DNA from: Raphanus sativus
Taxonomy: Eukaryota > Streptophyta > Magnoliopsida > Brassicales > Brassicaceae
Reading direction: 5' to 3'
DNA: 64,000 bases
Assembly (NCBI RefSeq): GCF_000801105.2
Contig: NC_079515.1
Location: 16,244,001-16,308,000, forward strand
Shown one piece after another: positions 1 through 10,422 of this stretch (position 1 is the first letter of the stretch; each line of letters starts with the position of its first letter). Under the pieces are notes generated by a model, which ran no database searches, was not told where the DNA came from, and saw only the letters and a program-made list of their open reading frames with translations. A program made the position numbers and the translations under genes.

Positions 1-181
1 TTCGCATGTTATAATCATAGTCATAGGTAAATCCAAACATCTTTATTTTCAAAATATTTTTTGTGTCGACATTATTGCATTGGAGTAGTTTGAAATAAAT
101 AAAAAATCAATTAATTTATCTCCATATGATTTATATACACACATACTCTGCATTTCAAAATCGCCAACTACTTTTTAAATA

Positions 182-328
182 ATGGCGCTAAACGTCATCA
201 AGAACACCCGAGTCAACCCCGCAGCACCAAACCCGTCTCGTGACTCGGTCAACTCCCTAGTCCTCCCGCTCACCTTCTTCGACTTGCGTTGGATCAGAAG
301 AAGCGAGAACTTAAACTTGCTGAGTTGA
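182..328 (+). pseudogene. 5' fragment of a BAHD acyltransferase gene
   Basis: A 48-codon frame opens with MALNVIKNTRVNPA and contains LVLPLTFFDLRW. The LPLTFFD-W motif near the N-terminus is characteristic of plant BAHD (HXXXD) acyltransferases of the anthocyanin/phenolic malonyl- and coumaroyl-transferase group, which move an acyl group from CoA to a phenolic or amine acceptor. After W37 the match stops and a TGA follows at 326. The HXXXD and DFGWG regions of a normal protein of about 450 residues are absent, so this is a broken gene start. From memory, the Arabidopsis neighbour of VIP4 (At5g61150) is a BAHD gene (At5g61160), so the fragment may be a relic of conserved gene order; that link is inference. 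Confidence 0.6.
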
Positions 329-510
329 AACGTTTGAAATTGAATTGAAAAAGTCACCGTGGATGTCTTTATTGGTTAAATGACGAAGTTGTGGAGAAGA
401 AAGTCGGACTCCTTAGTTTTCACAAAATATCGTAGCTTCAACGACTCCATCAACTGCACTTCTGCTACCTATCTTCGAGCTTCCATGATTTTTAGTTTAT
501 TATTTTCTTG

Positions 511-614
511 TATAAAAAAAAACACTTAGCTACCGAAAACATACGCAGAAACACTTAGCTTCTCCATCAACTGGGTACGCGTATGTTTTCGGTAGCTAAG
601 TGTTTTTTTTTTAT
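511..614. repeat. 36-bp-arm inverted repeat (hairpin)
   Basis: Bases 511-546 (ending TACCGAAAACATACGC) are repeated as the reverse complement at 579-614, with only a one-base difference in the A/T run. The loop is about 32 bases and contains a second partial copy (ACACTTAGCT) of the arm. No coding sequence is involved. It could be the end of a small foldback element; no target-site duplication was identified. Confidence 0.8.
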
Positions 615-779
615 ATTTAATTTATTTGTGTGACTATACTATATGGTATGTAGTATAGTTTATTGTTCGCATTTTGTTATATACCACCATTCTTTTATGT
701 ATGTTTCGTTTAATGTAACCTCATTCTTGCTTATTACATTTAATATGTTACACTTGTATAAACTGTGATACAATGCTTG

Positions 780-2170
780 AGGATTACTTGTTAGAGGATT
801 TGAGTTTAGAGTTTGGGTTTAAGATTTGGGTTTGAGTTTAAGGTTTAGGTTTTAAGATTTAGGTTTAGGATTTGAGTTTAGGATTTGGGTTTAGAATTTA
901 GGGTTTATGGTTTTGGGTTTAGGGTATATGGTTTGGGTTTAGGGTTTAGAGTTTATGGTTTGGATTTAGAGTTTAGGTTTTGAGTTTAGGATATATAGTT
1001 TTGTGTTTGTTTGTTTTTTTTGCCTATATTATATGATATTTGTAAATAGTATAGAAAAATTTAGGATTGGATTTAGAGTTTGAGTTTAGGATATATAGTT
1101 TGAGTTTAGAGTTTAAGGTTTGGGTTTAGGGTTTAGTATTTGAGTTTAGGATTTAAGATGTGAGTTTAGGTATATGTATTGTGTTTGTTTGTTTGTCTTT
1201 GCCTATACAATATAATATTATAGGCAAATAGAACCTGAATCGTGGCAATGCTTGTGTTTCATCGATATGTGTACTATTTCTAAAGTTATATATGGTTCAG
1301 TACAAAATGAACGATTTATTTTTGTTTACTCTAATGTTCCATGTGATTGAGATTGTAAAAGTAGAACTCTCAGATTCTCAACAAGAGATGTTGGCGGAAT
1401 CTCAGTTTGGATAATTAATGTTTATGGGGTCCTATACATTTTCATTTTCAGTAATATTTGGATTTAGGGTTTACGGTCTAGGATTTGGGTTTAGAGGTTA
1501 GGTTTAGAGTATATGGTTTGGGTTTAGAGTTTAGGATTTGAGTTTAGGATATATGGATTTGTGTTTGTTTGATTGTCTTTACCTATACTATATGACATTT
1601 GTAAATAGTAAAGAATAAATTATAGTATGGTTTAGGGTTTAGGATTTGGGTTTAAAGTTTGGATTTAGGGTATATGGTTTGGGTTTAGGGTTTAGGATTT
1701 GGGTTTAAGGTATAGAATTTGGATTTAGGGTTTATGATTTGAGTTTAAGGTATATGGATTTGTGTTTGTTTGGGGTCCCATACATTTTCATTTTCGATAA
1801 TGTTTGGATTTAGGGTTTACGGTTTAGGATTTGGGTTTAAGATATACGGTTTGAGTTTAGGGTTTAGGGTTGGGTTTAGTATTTGGGTTTAGGGCATATG
1901 ATTTTTTGTTTGTTTGTTTGTCTTTACCTATATTATATGACATTTGTCAATAGTATAAAACAAATTATAGTATGGGTTTAGGGTTTAAGATTTGGGTTTA
2001 GAGTTTGGGTTTAGGGTATATGATTTGGGTTTAGGGTTTGAGATTTGGGTTTAGGGTTTATAATTCAGATTTAGGGTTTAAGATTTAGGTTTAGGGTATA
2101 TGTATTTGTGTTTGTTTTGTTTATCTTTGCCTATACTATACGATATTTGTAAATAGTATAGAATAAATTA
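780..2170 (+). repeat. Degenerate telomere-like TTTAGGG mosaic with an AT-rich spacer repeat
   Basis: Most of this stretch is irregular variants of TTTAGGG, the plant telomere heptamer (TTTGGGTTTAGGG, TTTGAGTTTAGGA and similar). A spacer of about 60 bases (TTTGTGTTTGTTTG, then CCTATACTATATGATATTTG, then AAATAGTATAG) recurs near 1005, 1180, 1560, 1905 and 2107. A second spacer (GGGGTCC, then ATACATTTTCATTTTC) occurs at 1427 and 1771. Perfect heptamer runs are absent, so this is an old interstitial telomere-like sequence amplified together with its spacers, not a chromosome end. Confidence 0.8.
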
Positions 2171-2459
2171 TGGTATAGTGTTGGCTATACTACATCATAT
2201 ATATTATAGTATAGTGTCACTCTCTTTGTCTTCACGCACTACATATCACTTAAATATAGTATAGTATATTTATACGTAATATTTTGCAAACGTTCACGCG
2301 CCGATAAGAAGAATGTGGTCTCTTTTCATGCCAAATTATCCTATTTCTCAAAAAAAGACTGTAGCATGATTATATTCTTAATTTTTTCTCTCTATATGAA
2401 TATTGAGCAAATTGACCCTATTAGAATAGTCACCAAAGGTTGCGATTTTTAGATGATGT

Positions 2460-2699
2460 TTTTAGTCAATAATTATGATGGATTCATTATGTTTATTTTC
2501 GTTACAGTTGCTGACAAAAAAACTACTAGATATAATTGTCACAAAACTTGTGACGTTTTAGTTACATATAAAATTTTGTGACGACGCTATTGTAACCGTC
2601 CAGATATCGTCGTAACTCGGTTACAATGATTTTATTGCTACAATTTCATGTTTATTGCAACGAAATATTTTGTCACAATATAACTATTTTCTTGTAGTG
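2460..2699. mobile_element. CACTA-type DNA transposon end
   Basis: The segment ends with TTTTCTTGTAGTG at 2687-2699, the inverse of CACTACAAGAAAA, the terminal inverted repeat of plant CACTA (En/Spm) elements. The preceding 200 bases are rich in short inverted subterminal motifs built on GTTACAA, TTGTAAC, GTGACGA and TTGCAACGA, as expected for a transposase-binding subterminal region. No opposite end and no transposase are visible nearby, so only one end is claimed. The left limit is approximate. Confidence 0.6.
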
Positions 2700-2730
2700 T
2701 CTAGTGAGAAGAATTGCATCTGCGAAAGCC

Positions 2731-3472
2731 ATGTCTTCATTGTCTCGATCAAAGAAGAAGAAAAGTGAAGTGTTATCCCAAGAAGAAGCTGAAGATTTCA
2801 TCCGAATCAGGAAGAAGTTATTTTGATTTGTTATTGTTTTCTTGGAGATTATATATTTATTGAACCAATGTTAGTAGCTTGTGTCTCGAACTGGTTGACT
2901 TGGGTTAAATTTTTTCAAAGAGTAACCCTTTAAAGCTTTCGTTTGTATGATCTTTATAAATAAACGTATTCACTTTTGTATTTTTGTGATCATAAGTGTG
3001 TAGTTCGCTTAAAACACGATTTTATTTGCAAGATTAAGAGAAGACTTACAATGATGCAAATAGTTTTGCCATCAAATTTTCGTCTATAATCCATTTTTAA
3101 AATTTTGGTTAGGATTGTACAATTCAAATTTATCAAAATGGTCAGAATTGATTCTCCTCAATGAAGAAGGCGAAGAAAAGGAAGAATCATGAAGGTAAGC
3201 ATAACTATGTTTATCTCTTATTGTGTTTTAATCTGATGTGTAAAGCGACATGATTTTCTTTTGACTTTGTAATGGAATAGTGATCAAGCTTCTATATTTC
3301 TCTACAAGTTTCTAACTTTCTCTTCTTTTCAGGTTCAAAATCTCTTCTCGGTTAGAACTCTTAAAAATATGACAAGAAAAAGAATGAAAATAAGAAGAAG
3401 TGGTTCTTCCATAATTTGAATAAGACCATCTCATGGTGGGACATGGAGAATTGCCGACTACCGCATGATTGA
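2731..3472 (+). pseudogene. Remnant of a small gene with an NYN-like peptide
   Basis: Three short open segments lie close together: a 31-codon frame at 2731-2826 rich in K and E; a start at 3161 (MKKAKKRKNHEG) followed by GGTAAGC, which looks like a splice donor, with CTTTTCAGG near 3333 as a possible acceptor; and 3419-3472, reading NKTISWWDMENCRLPHD then a stop. WWDxENC-P resembles the opening strand of NYN-domain putative endonucleases that are abundant in Brassicaceae. The frames do not join into one protein and the domain stops after 17 residues. Treat it as a decayed fragment; the family assignment is tentative. Confidence 0.3.
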
Positions 3473-3860
3473 CCCCCAAAATGATATGATTTCCATGTAT
3501 AATTAGTGATTAATTACTTCAAAATTAACCATTTTTCATCTTTATCTGTATAAAATATTTGATTTAGCAGTCTTTTCCACAATGTTTTATTGCAATTGGA
3601 AGAAAATTAAAGTTATGAATTTTATGTGTTGATAGTTTCAAGTGTGTATTTTGTGCACAAACTTCTTCATTACTAGAATTAAACGCTTACAAAAAAGTAA
3701 CAACATCATACAAACCAAAGATAAACTGAAACTCCAATATATGGTTAAAGGGAAGATAAAAATAGAAACACAAACTTTAAAAAGTTTGATAAAATATTAT
3801 GGAAAATACTAAAATCGTCACTTATGGTCCAAGTAAAGAAAGACTCAAACCGCACTTCCA

Positions 3861-4183
3861 ATGATCAGCGAAGAGTTTCAGGCTAACAAAGCTGTTATCG
3901 AGGAAGCGGACTTGTTCTTCTCTGCGCTGGGGCTTAACAAAGGTAAAGCAGCTTCGCTTAGGAAGGAATACAAAGATCTGGTGGACAATCTGGGGAGTAT
4001 CGAGATGGAAGTGAAGAAGAAGTTGCTGAGATAGGAGCCTTGGCAAGTAAGTTGAGTAAAGATCCCAGCCTCTCCCCAGAGAAGATCAGCATCCTGAAGC
4101 TCATGGAATCTCTTCCAAAGATGAGCAAAGAGATTCATAAAAACAAAACTATCATGGAGGAAGCTGACAAGTTTTGGATTTGA
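3861..4183 (+). pseudogene. Frameshifted coiled-coil protein fragment, family not recognised
   Basis: A frame from ATG 3861 runs 57 codons (MISEEFQANKAVIEEADLFF..., highly charged and helical) to a TAG at 4032. A second frame takes over at about 4010 with an equally charged helical sequence (EVAEIGALASKLSKDPSLSP...IMEEADKFW) to a TGA at 4181. IEEADLFF in the first part and IMEEADKFW in the second look like two related helical repeats split by one frameshift. Two longer frames on the opposite strand are shadows. I cannot name the family; plant MATH/coiled-coil proteins are one possibility. Confidence 0.4.
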
Positions 4184-4539
4184 CCTTTTCCGTCAGTTGA
4201 TATGCGTCTTTATTCATTTGGAGCGTCCTGATCTAGTCTTATTTGCCTTCGAATATGTCTTCTATCCCTTGTTTAATCATCAAGAAGCTAAGATTCACCT
4301 TTTCATTTGGTATGTATATCTTGGTGCCATAGGATTGGACATCATCCTAGGAAGATCTTGGAATTCTTACCATTTATCGCATGGTCTTTCTTCCCTGAGG
4401 TATATTGGCATAACAAAACCCAATTTTTGTGTATGGTAGATAATTAACATCAACAGTTGAAGAAATTTTGATAAGAACGTGTATTTTATTGATCTCACCA
4501 AACCAATGGTATCACACAACTACCAGCATTCCTCCTCAC

Positions 4540-4810
4540 TTAGCATCTACGAGTTTTTACTTTGGTGTATAAGACAATATAAACCAGAAAGGCTGTAAAG
4601 CTAATTCTTTTCTCTAACACTGTTCCGTGTATCTTTGATATTGATTTTCTCTTACTTTGGTGTTGTTTAACACTGTTCCGTGTATTTTTGAAATTGATTT
4701 TCTCTGTTACTTTGGTGTTCTTAACATGTATAAGACCATGTAAACTAGAAGGGCTCGTAAAGCTAATCCTCCTTTCTAACACTGTTCCGGGTATCTTTTA
4801 AATTTCTTAG
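4540..4810. repeat. Local direct repeats (AACACTGTTCCGTGTATCTT type)
   Basis: The core AACACTGTTCCG(T/G)GTAT occurs three times (near 4617, 4675 and 4779). TTGATTTTCTC followed by TTACTTTGGTGTT occurs twice, and the flanking pair TATAAGAC..TATAAACCAGAA / TATAAGACCATGTAAACTAG also recurs. This is an imperfect, partly inverted-order duplication of about 100-160 bases. No gene is supported here. Confidence 0.55.
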
Positions 4811-5230
4811 AGCACTGCCCTGGAGTTTAACAAAGTTAAAGTAGCTTCTCTTTTTTATTTTATTAATATATTTATATTAGAAACAAAGTTTTATAAATAA
4901 ATTTGTTAATAATTATACATCTCGGAGCATCTCCAACTCACTTAATTAAAGAAAAAATGCTCTATCATATCTTTATTTCCACCTCTATAACAGAGGAATG
5001 TTATTTTTCCTCTAATTTAAAAATTTATTAATATATTTATATTAAAAAAAGTTTTATAAATAATCTTTTTAATAATTATACATCTTAAAACATTTCCAAC
5101 TCATTGCTATTTTCACTTCTATATGCTATAATAGAAGGAAAAAAAAATTCTTAATCCCATCTAGATGACAAAAAGAAAAATTCTTAATCATATCTCTATT
5201 TCCACTTCTATAATAGAAGAACTAAATTTT
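4811..5230. repeat. MITE-like A/T-rich repeat, two diverged copies
   Basis: Two related blocks contain a CATCTCCAACTCA / CATTTCCAACTCA core followed by alternating TTCCACTTCTATAATAGAAG stretches, with TTATTAATATATTTATATTA at 4859 and 5028. This resembles the non-coding A/T-rich miniature elements found in Brassicaceae intergenic DNA. Precise ends and target-site duplications were not resolved. Confidence 0.35.
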
Positions 5231-6002
5231 GACCCGCCCTTTATTTTAAATTTAATTTTTGATATATGTTTTTTTTTATTATATTTGTATTTTCTTTGTA
5301 ACTATATATTTCATATAAATCTTAATCAAATTATATTTTACTAAATAATAGCAATTTTAAAATTGATCCAGTATATGCATGGTTAAGGATGTGTTGCAGG
5401 TCGAACCCGCTCCGCTGACCCGCCAACCCGTTAGATTTTCAATTTTGTTTTGGTCAAAAATCTTATCCGCACAATCCGCAAACAAATAATTGTATACCCC
5501 CCTATTCTTCCTATTTAATTTTGTGGTTATTCGTGGGCTATATATTTCTTTAGAAAAAAAGTTTGATGTTAAAAAAAAAACGGATAACAAAATCTAACAC
5601 AAAACAAATTCCTAATAATACCTTTGGGCTACGTAAAAATCTTGATACAAAATCCACTTTAGTAACTGACTTATCCCGAAACATAAAACTTACGTAATGG
5701 TTAGATGAATAATAAAGAATAATAAGGGATCGCGGTTAGACTTCGTATATATAGTTAGAATCGGTTATAAAATACTCAGTTTCTTTTTAAACTAAGTCCA
5801 ATTGCATAGAAAATAATAATCATAACTTTTTTAAAATTGGACCCAACTATAATCAACATGACATGTTTCTGTTTTAATGTTATTGATATTAATATATAGT
5901 ATAAGCTTTTTAAATTAATATTTTGTAATCAATACCAAAAATAGTGGAGCTAATAATATATTCTTTTAGATTTTCTTTTAAATTATTACAACACTATTAT
6001 TT
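5231..6002. other. A/T-rich intergenic sequence, no gene seen
   Basis: No frame with recognisable protein similarity. A short G/C-richer island near 5398-5480 (GACCCGCCAACCCG) resembles the repeated GACCCG/CGGGTC words of hAT-like non-autonomous elements, but no terminal repeat was found. The rest is low-complexity A/T sequence. Confidence 0.4.
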
Positions 6003-6036
6003 GATACTTTAGTTTTGAAATCAAAACTAAAGTATC
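6003..6036. repeat. Perfect palindrome with 16-base arms
   Basis: GATACTTTAGTTTTGA (6003-6018) is followed after AA by its exact reverse complement (6021-6036). A partial third copy of the arm (TAGTTTTGA) follows at 6042. Adjacent sequence gives no gene or terminator context. Confidence 0.85.
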
Positions 6037-7679
6037 ATTGTCTAGTTTTGAGAAAATCAAAACCAATAAAAGGAACCCAAATTGCAAATATTAGGCAAAA
6101 CACAAATCTTTGAAAAGAGTACAGCCAACCATAACCTTCTCATATATAAAGAAACTGATCATCGATAAGAGAGAGGGAAAATGAAAAGGTCCATCTATGT
6201 TAACCATGTTCTGAATACAGACTTCTCCTAGCCACACACAAGTATTTAAGCTCCACGTTCATCATCCTAAAATTGATAAAACCACAGTCTTAATGGAAAT
6301 TTATAACATATTGACATTCGTTCATCACCAAAGGTACTAACAAATTGGTTCAACAATCTTACACAAGAGATTAACAAAAGGAACTAAGACAAAACATACT
6401 GCCATAAACCGAAGGTCCAAGAATGACAACCTCATATCTCTATATCCAAACACCTTTGATCCCAGCCTGTATGAAACCTGTATATCCAAATGTTTGCTTG
6501 GAGCCAATCAAGTTGCAACCGAAAATACCAGAGATCTGTTGAAAAAAGCTGCAGTCTGCAGAGTTTTCCAAAGTACGGTCCTTCACTCTGAGATTTAGAT
6601 GAGAGTTCATTCACCTGCCGACGTAATCGCTGGTCCAAAGTATTACCACACGCTAAACTTTACGAAACTTTAGTCTCCTTGTAAACCTGAAAGTACCTTT
6701 GAGATCACTTTTAATGGAAGTGATTCTCGTATCAATTCACATGACCTTAATTAATAATGAAATAGAGATTCTAGAAAATATTGATCTCTCAACGTCCTTT
6801 GACTTGCAAGAAGACAAACACAAAACCCCCTGAAACACTAATTGAACCTCAAACAAAACCTCGGTCGTCAACTGAGAGGCACTCTTAGAAAAATCACTTT
6901 CTTAATCAACTCGTCGTGCAAAACGTCTAACTTTGATCTTCGTCTTCATCAAAACCTCAGACATATCATCTCTTCGCAATCACCATTAAAATCGTTCCGG
7001 ACACATCGTCAAAATACACGGGGGTTACCTTTTTCAGGAGAAGAGCATGTGTTTTGCCCTGACATAATCAATCAAGATGCATGAAAGACTTGGTGAATTG
7101 TAATAGTTTGTCTCTGTTAATCAATCGTTGATATTATCCTGAGACAGAGTAGATATGATGTTTCTGAGATTTCTGATATCTATACTTATATAAGATGATA
7201 TCACGATTGATATTAGGGTTGCAAGTTTTGTAATGGTGTATTGTTTACAAATAAGTTGTGATTCAAGTTATTAATTTTGTTAACATTTGATTAAAATGAT
7301 CAGGTTAGTTAAAAAATAATATGATATAATATAGTGGAATATGTTTGTCACGTTTTGTTATATTAAACAGGGTAAGACCAAAAAAATTTAAAAATGAAAA
7401 GGTCCAAAACAACTTGCATAAGTCGATTTTTCACCACTGCTTCCCTTTTAATAGTGTAGATGCTATTTCTTACTCTATTTATAGTCTTTTAATTTTCAAA
7501 CTTATAACCAAAATAATTATTTTATAGAAAATACAATTTTGTAAAAAGTAAAATTATATCTTTTATTTACATAATAGTTTTTAATACAACTTTAGTTTAA
7601 AACAAATTCAAACTTTTATGAACATCTTTTAAAAATTAAAGTAAATAAAGTTAGTTATCAATTTCTACAAATAAAAGGT
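6037..7679. other. Intergenic sequence upstream of VIP4, no gene supported
   Basis: Short frames on both strands (for example 6432-6638 minus and 6842-7084 plus) show no recognisable domain, no compositional bias and no conserved start context, and are treated as chance. The sequence is A/T-rich throughout. Confidence 0.4.
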
Positions 7680-7870
7680 GCTTCTTGTAAAACTAAAATA
7701 GAGTCTTTTGAAAATATTTCTTTATAGATGTGAAAACAGAGGAATACATTGGAGATTAATTCATTTCTATTTTATAGTTTCTCTATTTTAGAGGTAAAAA
7801 TAGAGAAATACATTGGAGTTTCTCTATTTTACAGTAATTTGTTAATCCTTTATAATTTAGAACAAATTAT
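7680..7870. repeat. MITE-like repeat upstream of VIP4
   Basis: Contains a near-direct duplication of AGAG(G/A)AATACATTGGAG (7737 and 7810) together with TTCTCTATTTTA words in both orientations (7780 and 7820). This matches the style of short A/T-rich miniature elements with CATTGGAG termini in Brassicaceae promoters. It lies 190-370 bases upstream of the VIP4 start and could affect its promoter; boundaries are approximate. Confidence 0.35.
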
Positions 7871-8056
7871 ATATCATATAATATACATCAATTTATGGGC
7901 CTTTTGAAGTGTTGGGCTTTAAAACTTGCAAAACCCATTTTATTGGGCTTTTACTTAATAAAATAGTAAAGGAAAAATCCTTCGGCCGCGAAAGAGTTAA
8001 GCCTCCGTCGAAGCTCAGATCACAACGATCACCGTCACGACCAAATAGAGGCGAAG

Positions 8057-10322
8057 ATGGTGGCAGGAGAAGTAAAGAGGTTAGAGATGATGCAAAATCT
8101 CTTCGGAGATAACTCCGAGGAAGAAGAAGAAGAAGAAGAAGAGATCGACTCCGAACATGAGTCCAATCCTCACCCCAACTATCCTTCCGTAATCTCTCTT
8201 CCTTCCTTTCTTTAGGGTTTCGTATGCAAAAACATGTTCTTTCTCTGGTTCCATTACATGACATGGTGATTTTGTTTGGTTTCTTGTCCTTTTTTCTACA
8301 AACTGTATCAATCCAATTCAAAGTGTAAATGTTCTAATTAGAAGAAAAAAAAACATGTTTCATTGTCTTGCTCCATGACACGACATTTGTGTTGTTGTTT
8401 TGGTTTCTTGTCTTATTCTGTAGACATAATCATCCAATTCAATTATTCAATTGTAAATGTCTGAAACTTTCTAACTAAAACACCTATAGGTTGTTAGGCA
8501 AAGGTACTTCGAAACATGTTTCATTGTCTGAGTGATTCCATTACATGACACTGGTGTGTGTTTTTTTTTTTTTTTGTCTTTTCTATAAACATATTTCTTT
8601 AGTTCAAGTGTAAATGTCTGAACTTTCTAATTAAAACACCAATAGGATGAGGCAAAGGTTTCATTGTCTAATTCCATTACATGACATTCTCTTGTTTCTT
8701 GGTTTCTTGTCTTTTCTATAAACTGTATTATCCAATTCAAAGTGTAAATGTCTGAGCTTTCTAATCAAAAACCACCAAATAGGATGAGGCTGAGGGAGGT
8801 GCGGAGCCTAGAGAAGAAGAAGCTGTAGTTGAAGTTCAAGTAGAGGCTGAGTCTGTGGGTGAACAGGGCGATGCAGAGCTTAGTCATGGAGAAAGCGAGG
8901 GTGAGAGGGAGCAAAGTTCACATGAAGGTGATGTTGCTGATCAACACGAAGAGAGTGAAGAAGAAGAAGAAGGGGATGAGGAGAGAGTAGCTGTGAATAG
9001 GAGGCGTGATGTTGTTGAAAGTGGATCAGAGAGGTCTGGTGAAAGGCGTTATGAGTCTGAAGATGAAGAGGTTGAGCAGACTAGGATTCAAAGGTACCCT
9101 CTTCTTTACTAGCTCTTGTGTCGCTTCCTTTTGAACTTGGTACTGTGTTTTTGTAACCTGAGTGTATTTGAATAGATCACCTAGTGAGGAGCAGGAAGAG
9201 GCTCCAGTTGCACAGTCAGATGATGTAAATATCCGTAATGTGTTTGGATCTTCTGATGATGAAGAAGATGCAGAAGAATATGTTCGTAACGACATTGAAC
9301 CAGATGAGCCTGTGAGCTTCTGCTTCCCTTTTCAGAAACCATAATGACTTTGCAAGTATGTATGTCTGAGATGTTTACTTTTTTTTCTTCAGAGATCGCC
9401 AGTGGAAGATGAAGAGGGCTCTGAGAAGGATCAGAGACCAGACGAGATGGGCCTTGATGATATGATCCCTGAAGAGGAACCTCGTTACGAGTCAGAAGAT
9501 GAGCATGTTGAAGCTAGGCACAGGGACAGGGACAGGGACAGGCCTGTTGGTCCTCCTATGGAAGTAGGAGTTCCTTTCCGCCCTCCTCCTGGTGATCCTG
9601 AAAAGGTATATATGCTTTATGCTGCTTAACATATCCTCCTCTGACTTGCCTAATTACTTTTTTTGTTTTGCAGATGAATATGATAAAAGTTTATAATATA
9701 ATGGGAATTGATCCAAAGCCATTTGATGCCAAGACGTTTGTTGAAGAAGACACATTTGAGAGAGATGAACCTGGAGGGAAGATGCGTATTCGTCTGGCTA
9801 ATAACATTGTCCGCCATAGGTTTGTCAAGGGTCGAGATGGTAGAACATATGTAAGTGTATTGTTCCTATTGTTGTTAGTACTTGTGCTCTACCAGTTTCA
9901 TGAAGTTTGGCATTTATTGTTATGTTTGCATATTGCAGAGTGAGAGCAATGCTCGTTTTGTGAGGTGGTCAGATGGAAGCTTACAGCTATTGATAGGAAA
10001 CGAAGTTCTTGATATAACTGAACAAGATGCACGACAAGACCAGAATCACCTTTTAGTCAAACATGAAAAGGTTGTTAGCTCAAAATCTCTAAAAGTGAAA
10101 TCTTTTGTTTATAAATTAAATTAAATATAAACTCATAGCCTTATTGTTGTTGTAGGGAATCCTTCAATCACAAGGAAAAATTATGAAGAAAATGAGGTTT
10201 ATTCCATCATCACTAACGTCGAACTCTCATAGGCTTTTGACTGCGCTTGTTGACTCGAGGCAGAAGAAGGACTTCAAAGTTAAGAACTGTGTCACTCACA
10301 TTGACCCTGAGAGGGAGAAGGA
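8057..10322 (+). CDS. VIP4: VIP4/LEO1-like subunit of the Paf1 complex, 5' seven exons (3' end missing)
   Basis: Exons consistent with GT-AG rules: 8057-8188, 8783-9093, 9176-9311, 9393-9605, 9674-9850, 9939-10070 and 10156-10322, giving about 422 residues before the N gap. The start MVAGEVKRLEMMQNLFGDNS is followed by long acidic Glu/Asp/Ser tracts (residues about 20-210). The conserved Leo1 region begins near residue 240 (PVGPPMEVGVPFRPPPGDP) and continues with MIKVYNIMGIDPKPFD, VRHRFVKGRDGRTY and NARFVRWSDGSLQLLIGNEVLD. LEO1 is a nuclear Paf1C subunit acting with RNA polymerase II in transcription elongation and histone modification; in Arabidopsis VIP4 is required for FLC expression and late flowering. 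Roughly the last 200 residues are lost at the gap. An in-frame stop was not seen, so the gene may be intact in reality. Confidence 0.93.
8225..8782 (+). repeat. Four imperfect tandem copies inside VIP4 intron 1
   Basis: Intron 1 (8189-8782) is built from about four repeats of roughly 135-150 bases. Each has TCCATTACATGACA, GGTTTCTTGTCTT, an ATCCAATTCAAAGTGTAAATG core, then CTTTCTAATTAAAACACC. Copies start near 8250, 8370, 8530 and 8670. The repeats enlarge the intron without coding sequence. A TTAGGGTTT telo-box-like word sits near 8212 just after the donor. Confidence 0.7.
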
Positions 10323-10422
10323 NNNNNNNNNNNNNNNNNNNNNNNNNNNNNNNNNNNNNNNNNNNNNNNNNNNNNNNNNNNNNNNNNNNNNNNNNNNNNN
10401 NNNNNNNNNNNNNNNNNNNNNN
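10323..10422. other. Assembly gap of exactly 100 N
   Basis: A run of 100 N, the usual placeholder for a gap of unknown size. The left side is VIP4 exon 7; the right side enters a gypsy LTR just after the place where the matching 3' LTR carries a GC-rich repeat array (17757-18145). The gap therefore hides the VIP4 3' end, any flanking target site and the start of the 5' LTR. Confidence 0.98.

Noticed and set aside
780..2170. True chromosome end (telomere)
   Set aside because: Heptamers are degenerate, spacers intervene and unique sequence lies on both sides.
3822..4138. Two minus-strand frames
   Set aside because: Opposite-strand shadows of the charged coiled-coil fragment on the + strand.
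4197..4439. 80-codon + strand frame
   Set aside because: No domain, no conserved composition, surrounded by decayed sequence; consistent with chance.
6432..7084. Short frames on both strands upstream of VIP4
   Set aside because: No similarity recognised and no splice or start signals supporting a gene.
7893..8321. 142-codon minus-strand frame over VIP4 exon 1
   Set aside because: Shadow of the GAAGAAGAA acidic tract of VIP4 (reads as poly-Leu on the other strand).
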